64,000 nucleotides of DNA from Alkalihalobacterium chitinilyticum (GTDB lineage: Bacteria; Bacillota; Bacilli; Bacillales; Bacillaceae_F): positions 1 through 64,000 of the forward strand of contig NZ_JAOTPO010000001.1 of NCBI RefSeq assembly GCF_029028005.1. The letters run 5' to 3'. The notes under the pieces were generated by a model that ran no database searches, had not been told where the DNA came from, and saw only the letters and a list, made by a program, of their open reading frames with translations. Shown piece by piece: positions 59,170 through 64,000 of the stretch. A program made the translations under genes and the position numbers. Every line of letters begins with the position of its first letter. Within the stretch, counting starts at the first letter, position 1.

Positions 59170-60762
59170 CTATATATTTGTAGTATTCTCAGCGTTTTTA
59201 CATAATCGCATGCTTTGTTGAAAAGTTACAATAAACGTTGTCCCATGTTCACTCGTATCAGCTTCAATATTTGCACGATTCCTTGCTGCAATACTGTAGC
59301 ATATCGCTAACCCAAGACCTGTCCCTTTATCTTTTGTAGTAAAAAAAGGTGTGCCGATATGTTTTAGTACGTCTGGTTCAATCCCTGGACCCTCATCAAT
59401 AATTTTTAATATCGCTCTGTCACTTTCAACATAAGTACGAATCGTCAGTTGTCCACCTAAAGGCATCGCCTCTAGTCCATTTAAAGCGATATTCAATATG
59501 AGTTGCCTAATTTCTTTTTCGTCAATAAATAATAGCGGACAGTCTTCTAAATCTAAGTTAACATTTTTATTTCCTAACATCCCTTCAGCCTGCAATAATG
59601 GGTGCAATGCATAAATAATGTCATTTAAATTTTCAAGTCGAGGATCTGTTGCTTTATCTTTTGCTAATGCCAAAAATTCGGTAATAATTCCATTAGCACG
59701 CTCTAATTCACCTATCATTAAGTCAATATACTCGATTGGGGTAGGATATTCTTGTTGTTTTTTCGAAAGTTGCAAAAAGCCAAGTACTGTCGTCATCGGA
59801 TTACGTATTTCATGAGCGATACCCGCTGCCATTTCTCCAACTAAATTCAATCGATCTAAACGAGTAATTTCTTTTTGCATTTTGACCGAATCAGTAACAT
59901 CAGTTATCACACTTATAATACAGGGCTCACCGTTGATATAGACCTGTTCGGTAGAAAGTAGACCATCTCTTGTTTCGCCGCCCTTCGTTACATACGTTAC
60001 TTGTTCGTTGTATAGCCCATCTTGTAACTCTAGAGAATGTGTCTCATTGCTAAACTCCGTTGAAGTTTCAGGTTTAATGTGTAATAAGTTATCAAGTACA
60101 CCTTCTAGTTCTTCTATTTCATAACCGGTGACCTCAGACCATATTTTATTTACTTGCAGGTACTTTTTATCATATAGCGACCGGATCGCCATCAAGTTGG
60201 GACTGCAATGAAATATTTTCCGGAAACTTTCTTGAGAAACTTGTAATTCTTCATTTGCTAAAAGTAACTCTTTGGTTTTATCAGCGATAATCACTTCTAA
60301 GTTCATATACTTTTGCTTTAGATCCGCGGTCTGTCTTTCTAATTCATTTCGTTGTACTTCAATCTCTTTTCTATTTCTATATATATCGACAAACGCCTCT
60401 ACCTTACTTCGTAACAAACTCGGATTAAATGGTTTAAAGATATAATCAACTGCACCAGCTGAGTAACCTTTAGAAACGTGTTCAGATGCTTTGCTTAAGG
60501 CAGTAATAAAAATAATTGGAATATGCATTGAGGTTTTTCTTTGTTTAATTAATTCAGCAGTCTCAAACCCATTCAGCCCTGGCATTTGAACATCCAACAA
60601 AATAACTGCAAAATCATATTGTAGAACATATTTTAAAGCTTCTTCCCCACAATCAGCTTTAATAAGATTATAGTACGGCGACGCAAGAACGGCTTCAAGT
60701 GCAATAAGGTTTTCAGGTCGATCATCTACTAACAATATATCTACTTTCTCCCCATTCACCAT
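59170..60762 (-). CDS. REC-PAS-HisKA-HATPase sensor kinase
   Basis: A soluble 530-aa kinase. A receiver domain (1-125) has Asp57 in LLDVQMPGLNG and Lys in IFKPF. It is followed by a coiled coil, a PAS domain (about 175-290, GEPCIISVITDVTD), HisKA with GIAHEIRNPMTTVLGF, and the ATP lobe (NIALNGLEAMPLGG, DEGPGIEP, GTGLGLAI). This is the NtrB/KinA-like two-component kinase type. Having the receiver at the N-terminus makes it able to respond to phosphate from the upstream hybrid kinase. It follows the CheR-type gene by 62 bp. Start ATG 60762 follows GAGGGA. Confidence 0.9.
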   Translation of the reverse strand: MVNGEKVDILLVDDRPENLIALEAVLASPYYNLIKADCGEEALKYVLQYDFAVILLDVQMPGLNGFETAELIKQRKTSMHIPIIFITALSKASEHVSKGYSAGAVDYIFKPFNPSLLRSKVEAFVDIYRNRKEIEVQRNELERQTADLKQKYMNLEVIIADKTKELLLANEELQVSQESFRKIFHCSPNLMAIRSLYDKKYLQVNKIWSEVTGYEIEELEGVLDNLLHIKPETSTEFSNETHSLELQDGLYNEQVTYVTKGGETRDGLLSTEQVYINGEPCIISVITDVTDSVKMQKEITRLDRLNLVGEMAAGIAHEIRNPMTTVLGFLQLSKKQQEYPTPIEYIDLMIGELERANGIITEFLALAKDKATDPRLENLNDIIYALHPLLQAEGMLGNKNVNLDLEDCPLLFIDEKEIRQLILNIALNGLEAMPLGGQLTIRTYVESDRAILKIIDEGPGIEPDVLKHIGTPFFTTKDKGTGLGLAICYSIAARNRANIEADTSEHGTTFIVTFQQSMRLCKNAENTTNI

Positions 60763-60824
60763 ATCTTTTATCCCTCAATTTCCTTTAGTAGTTTTAGGTT
60801 TTTTCGGTAATCATGTCTAGAATC

Positions 60825-61700
60825 TTAGTTGAGGCTACCGGTAGTGTTTTTAGGCGTGCCTTTAATGTATATCTTCTCATCCCTATCAACTTCTTGATAG
60901 AAGTGTGAGGTGTCACCACTAGTTAGCGTCTCTTTATTTCCTAAACCTAAGAAACCACCATCACTTAAACTATGAAAAAAAAGCTCATAAACTCTATTTT
61001 TTAATGAAGTATTAAAATAAATTAACACGTTACGACATATGATCACATGAAATTCATTAAAGGAATGATCAGTGACTAAGTTATGGTGGGCAAATACGAT
61101 ATTTTTCTTAAGCATTGGGCGCAAGAGGACATAATCATGGTGGGCTGTATAATACTCTGAAAATTCCTTAAGCCCTCCAGCTTGCTGATAGTTTTTCGTA
61201 TACACTTGCATATAGCTCAACGGTATTCTTGCTTCTCTCGCCTTTTCTAAAATATCTTCATTCATATCAGTAGCATAAATTTTTGTTTTATCATATAGCC
61301 CTTCTTCAAGTAACAAGATGGCCATTGAATAGGCTTCTTCCCCCGATGAACACCCTGCATGCCATATACGAATGAACGGTAAATCACGTAAAGATGGAAT
61401 TACTTTTTCTCGGAATGCTTTAAAAAAGCTTGGATCACGAAACATCTCTGTCACATTAATAGATAAGTCGTTTAGAAAACATTTTAAAACGATTGGGTCA
61501 TGCAGCACTTTCGATTGCAATTCGGAAATAGTGTTAAGTTGCTCAGCACGAACTCGGTGCCATACTCTTCGTTTTACGGAAGAGTATGCATAATTTCTAA
61601 AATCAAATCCATAATGACGATAAATACCTTCTAGCAATAGTTCAATCTCTATTCTTTCCACATCTAAATCTGCGTCTTCTGAAGAGTATACCATTGTCAT
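60825..61700 (-). CDS. CheR-type protein-glutamate methyltransferase (RsbM-like)
   Basis: A two-domain S-adenosylmethionine enzyme that methylates glutamyl side chains: CheR_N (about 20-75), then SINVTEMFRDPSFF and IWHAGCSSGEEAYSMAIL (motif I, SAM binding), ATDMNEDIL (acidic motif) and ICRNVLIYF. There are no chemotaxis genes nearby. In B. cereus a CheR homologue, RsbM, methylates the hybrid kinase RsbK next to it and dampens sigma-B signalling; this gene likewise lies 8 bp after a CHASE3-type hybrid kinase gene. RsbM-like function is inference by context. Length is 291 aa; ATG 61700 follows GAGGAA. Confidence 0.88.
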   Translation of the reverse strand: MTMVYSSEDADLDVERIEIELLLEGIYRHYGFDFRNYAYSSVKRRVWHRVRAEQLNTISELQSKVLHDPIVLKCFLNDLSINVTEMFRDPSFFKAFREKVIPSLRDLPFIRIWHAGCSSGEEAYSMAILLLEEGLYDKTKIYATDMNEDILEKAREARIPLSYMQVYTKNYQQAGGLKEFSEYYTAHHDYVLLRPMLKKNIVFAHHNLVTDHSFNEFHVIICRNVLIYFNTSLKNRVYELFFHSLSDGGFLGLGNKETLTSGDTSHFYQEVDRDEKIYIKGTPKNTTGSLN

Positions 61701-61708
61701 TCATTTCC

Positions 61709-64000
61709 TCACTTATATATCCATACTTTGATTAGGGATAGCAGCTGTTCCATATTAACCGGCTTACTAATATAGTCTGATGCACCAGCCATAATACATT
61801 TTTCTTTATCGCTTTTCATCGCTTTTGCCGTTAATGCGATGATTGGAAGTTCTTGAAATTCATCCACTTCACGGATCCGCTTCATTGCTTCATATCCATC
61901 CATTTCTGGCATCATTATATCCATAAGTACAATGTCGATTGATGTGTCACTATTTAAAATTTCAAGAGCCTCTCTCCCGTTTTCAGCAAACAACACTTTC
62001 ATATTCTGCATTTCAAGAGCTGTTGTTAATGCAAATACATTCCGCATATCATCATCGACAACGAGTACCACTCGATCTTCAAAGGCTTCATTCTGCTCTT
62101 CATTCACAACAGGTGCCTCAATTTTCTCTAGTTCTGGATACTGATTAGACTCTACAATGAGCACATTATTTTCCTTGGTTGCGGCAACTTCTTCCATTAC
62201 CGATTGTTGGATCTCTGAAAGTTCGTAATAATCTGGTATGTGAAGACTAAAAGTACTTCCTCTTCCTTCAACACTTTCAATCGTTACATAACCACCTAAC
62301 AGTTGAGATAATTCACGGGTAATTGACAATCCAAGACCTGTTCCGCCATATTTTCGGCTCGTTGTTCCATCCCCTTGGAAAAACGCTTCAAAAATATCTT
62401 GTTGCTTACTTCTAGGGATACCAATACCCGTATCAACAACTGAAAAGACAATTTTTGACCTGACGTCTTCTCTTCCTTTACTCAATCGAAGTTCAACTGA
62501 TCCTTTTTGTGTGAATTTAAAAGCATTCGACAATAAATTTTTTAAAATTTGTTTTAAGCGTTGATCATCCGTAAAAATTATCTTTGGTGCATCCTCTGCA
62601 AGTGTAATTTTAAAATTCAAGCCTTTTTGACGTGCAACAGGATTAAATTGTCGCTCAACAAAACTTTTTACATCATTTAAAAGCACTTGTTCAGGATATA
62701 TGTCTATCTTTCCTGACTCGATTTTTGATAAATCAAGTATATCGTTGATTAGATCAAGGAGATCACTTCCTGAAGAATGGATCGTTAAAGCATACTCAAT
62801 TTGTTTCTCTGTTAAGTTTCCTTCTCCATTTTCAGACAGAATTTGCGACAAAATTAACATACTGTTAAGAGGTGTTCGAAGTTCATGAGACATATTAGCC
62901 AAAAATTCCGACTTATATTTCGAGCTCAATTCAATGCCTCGATTTTTCTCTTCCAGGTCCTTTTTGATTTTTTCCAGCTCTTTTGTTTTTTCATCTGAAG
63001 TTTTATATTGCTCATGTAACTGTTCATTTGTAAGTCTAAGTTCTTCTTGTTGCTGCTGAAGCTCTTCTGATTGAGTTTGCAGCTCTTCAGTTAGTGTTTG
63101 TGACTCGGTCAATAGTTTTTCAATTTGCATATGATTAATAATTCGATTTATAATGGCCCCGGATGATTCACTAACTTGCTTTAATAGTTTCAATTGTAAA
63201 GAAGTGAACCTTTCAAATTTAGCTAATTCTAAAACCCCTAGAACCTCATCTTCTATTTCTATTGGAAGAAGTACTAAAGAAGTTGGAGCCGACTCTCCTA
63301 AACCTGATTTGACCGATATATAATCTACTGGGAGTTTATCAATCTTTAAGATCTTATTATCTAGTGCGCATTGTCCTACTAGTCCTTCTCCGATTTTAAA
63401 TGTTCCTTCTCCAACTTTTCTATTTTGGCTTAATGCATATCCTGCAATTTGTTTTAGTTCGCCTTCTTCTTTTAAATAAACTGTACCATACGTAGCCTCA
63501 ACGGAAGCTGCTACTTTTGAAATGAGCATTTCACCAAACCGTTCAATATTTTGCAAGCCCTGGAATTTAGTCATAGTTTCTGCATACGTTGTTTTGATCC
63601 AATTCTCATTTTCAAGATATTTTTTTAAATCTTTTTCTTGCTTAGAATAATCCTCTAGCGCATGTGCCATTTCATTATACGCATTTGCTATATCACCAAT
63701 TTCATCCTTAGAAATAGCCTCAATACGTGGTAAATCTTCATTTATATGCCCTGGTACACTCGTTATTACATCTCGAACTTTGTAAATGCTTTTCGTAATA
63801 CTACGTACGACAGAAATAGTAATTCCAGTTACAATAATTGCAGCAACTATAAAGAGCGAGAATAAAAAAATCACCGTATTCCGAAAATCACTCTCGATAC
63901 TTGCTAACGCTGTATTCATTGCATTTTCTTCTATTTCATTTAGACGATCAAATCCAGTAACGATTTGGTTTCTCATCCCACGATTATCATCAATTAATTC
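61709..64000 (-). CDS. Hybrid histidine kinase (CHASE3?-HAMP-GAF-HisKA-HATPase-REC), partial at window edge
   Basis: The frame runs open to the right edge (eight further codons precede the first internal ATG), so the true start lies outside. Visible order: the end of an extracellular helical region, a transmembrane helix (VIFLFSLFIVAAIIVTGITI), HAMP, a GAF domain (YGTVYLKEEGELKQIAGYAL, EVLGVLELAKF), a long Glu/Gln-rich coiled coil, HisKA (ANMSHELRTPLNSML), the ATP lobe (NLLSNAFKFTQ, DTGIGIP, GGTGLGLSI) and a C-terminal receiver (LMDIMMPEMDGYE). This is the layout of RsbK of the B. cereus group and similar kinases. The hydrophobic helix next to HAMP suggests a CHASE3 sensor. CheR-type gene follows. 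Confidence 0.9.
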   Translation of the reverse strand, partial: ELIDDNRGMRNQIVTGFDRLNEIEENAMNTALASIESDFRNTVIFLFSLFIVAAIIVTGITISVVRSITKSIYKVRDVITSVPGHINEDLPRIEAISKDEIGDIANAYNEMAHALEDYSKQEKDLKKYLENENWIKTTYAETMTKFQGLQNIERFGEMLISKVAASVEATYGTVYLKEEGELKQIAGYALSQNRKVGEGTFKIGEGLVGQCALDNKILKIDKLPVDYISVKSGLGESAPTSLVLLPIEIEDEVLGVLELAKFERFTSLQLKLLKQVSESSGAIINRIINHMQIEKLLTESQTLTEELQTQSEELQQQQEELRLTNEQLHEQYKTSDEKTKELEKIKKDLEEKNRGIELSSKYKSEFLANMSHELRTPLNSMLILSQILSENGEGNLTEKQIEYALTIHSSGSDLLDLINDILDLSKIESGKIDIYPEQVLLNDVKSFVERQFNPVARQKGLNFKITLAEDAPKIIFTDDQRLKQILKNLLSNAFKFTQKGSVELRLSKGREDVRSKIVFSVVDTGIGIPRSKQQDIFEAFFQGDGTTSRKYGGTGLGLSITRELSQLLGGYVTIESVEGRGSTFSLHIPDYYELSEIQQSVMEEVAATKENNVLIVESNQYPELEKIEAPVVNEEQNEAFEDRVVLVVDDDMRNVFALTTALEMQNMKVLFAENGREALEILNSDTSIDIVLMDIMMPEMDGYEAMKRIREVDEFQELPIIALTAKAMKSDKEKCIMAGASDYISKPVNMEQLLSLIKVWIYK

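Overview
The window is AT-rich, low-GC Firmicutes DNA. Gene content points to an aerobic, endospore-type Bacillaceae close to the Bacillus/Alkalihalobacillus group. The evidence is a citA-citR divergent pair in the B. subtilis arrangement, a CysJI-type NADPH sulfite reductase, ctaB for haem O synthesis, a CopZ-type chaperone, FadH, an M3 oligoendopeptidase (PepF), strong AGGAGG-type ribosome sites and frequent GTG/TTG starts. No rRNA, tRNA, CRISPR array or prophage is visible. The species cannot be named from the sequence alone.

Layout. 1-120: the end of an IS3-like insertion sequence cut by the window edge. 188-4250: a cyclic-di-GMP locus with a diguanylate cyclase and a MASE3-PAS-GGDEF-EAL gene split by an in-frame TAA. 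4445-11978: core metabolism (ctaB, copZ, cysJI, citA/citR). 12156-19971: a SET-domain protein, a WYL regulator, an S58 peptidase, an APH-type kinase, a Tyr/His-rich small protein, a two-gene restriction-modification system and a TraB/PrgY-type membrane protein. 20286-25245: a DapA-like aldolase, a 2-hydroxyacid dehydrogenase and DUF3870, then a CoA-transferase/acyl-CoA dehydrogenase pair. 25561-32515: a DrrAB-like exporter, an MBL hydrolase preceded by a striking palindrome and an 11-bp tandem repeat, M42 and M20 peptidases, and a MarR regulator. 32698-41206: a large fatty or branched acyl-CoA catabolic region with a divergent TetR regulator. 41593-47815: a signalling operon (Hpt, USP, zinc ribbon, REC-GGDEF, hybrid kinase) and a MerR-type coiled-coil protein. 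48174-51880: PepF, small unknown proteins and an AEC transporter. 52037-59025: a TRAP transporter with an HPr-like protein, plus gluconokinase, KDPG aldolase and KDG kinase. 59170-64000: a hybrid kinase, a CheR-type methyltransferase and a second kinase, resembling the B. cereus RsbK/RsbM module.

How the genes work together. The acyl-CoA region supplies enzymes to activate, racemise, dehydrogenate and hydrate acyl chains, apparently under the TetR protein at 40613. The TRAP, KdgK, Eda and GntK genes form a sugar-acid route into the lower Entner-Doudoroff pathway, with a candidate cre site between the divergent arms. Three separate signalling loci suggest heavy investment in c-di-GMP and phosphorelay control.

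The features most worth a second look are the split MASE3-EAL gene, the HPr paralogue with Glu in place of the phospho-His, the Hpt/USP/REC-GGDEF/hybrid-kinase operon, the RsbK/RsbM-like module, the DUF3883 restriction system, and the palindrome plus 7 x 11-bp repeat at 28624-28753.
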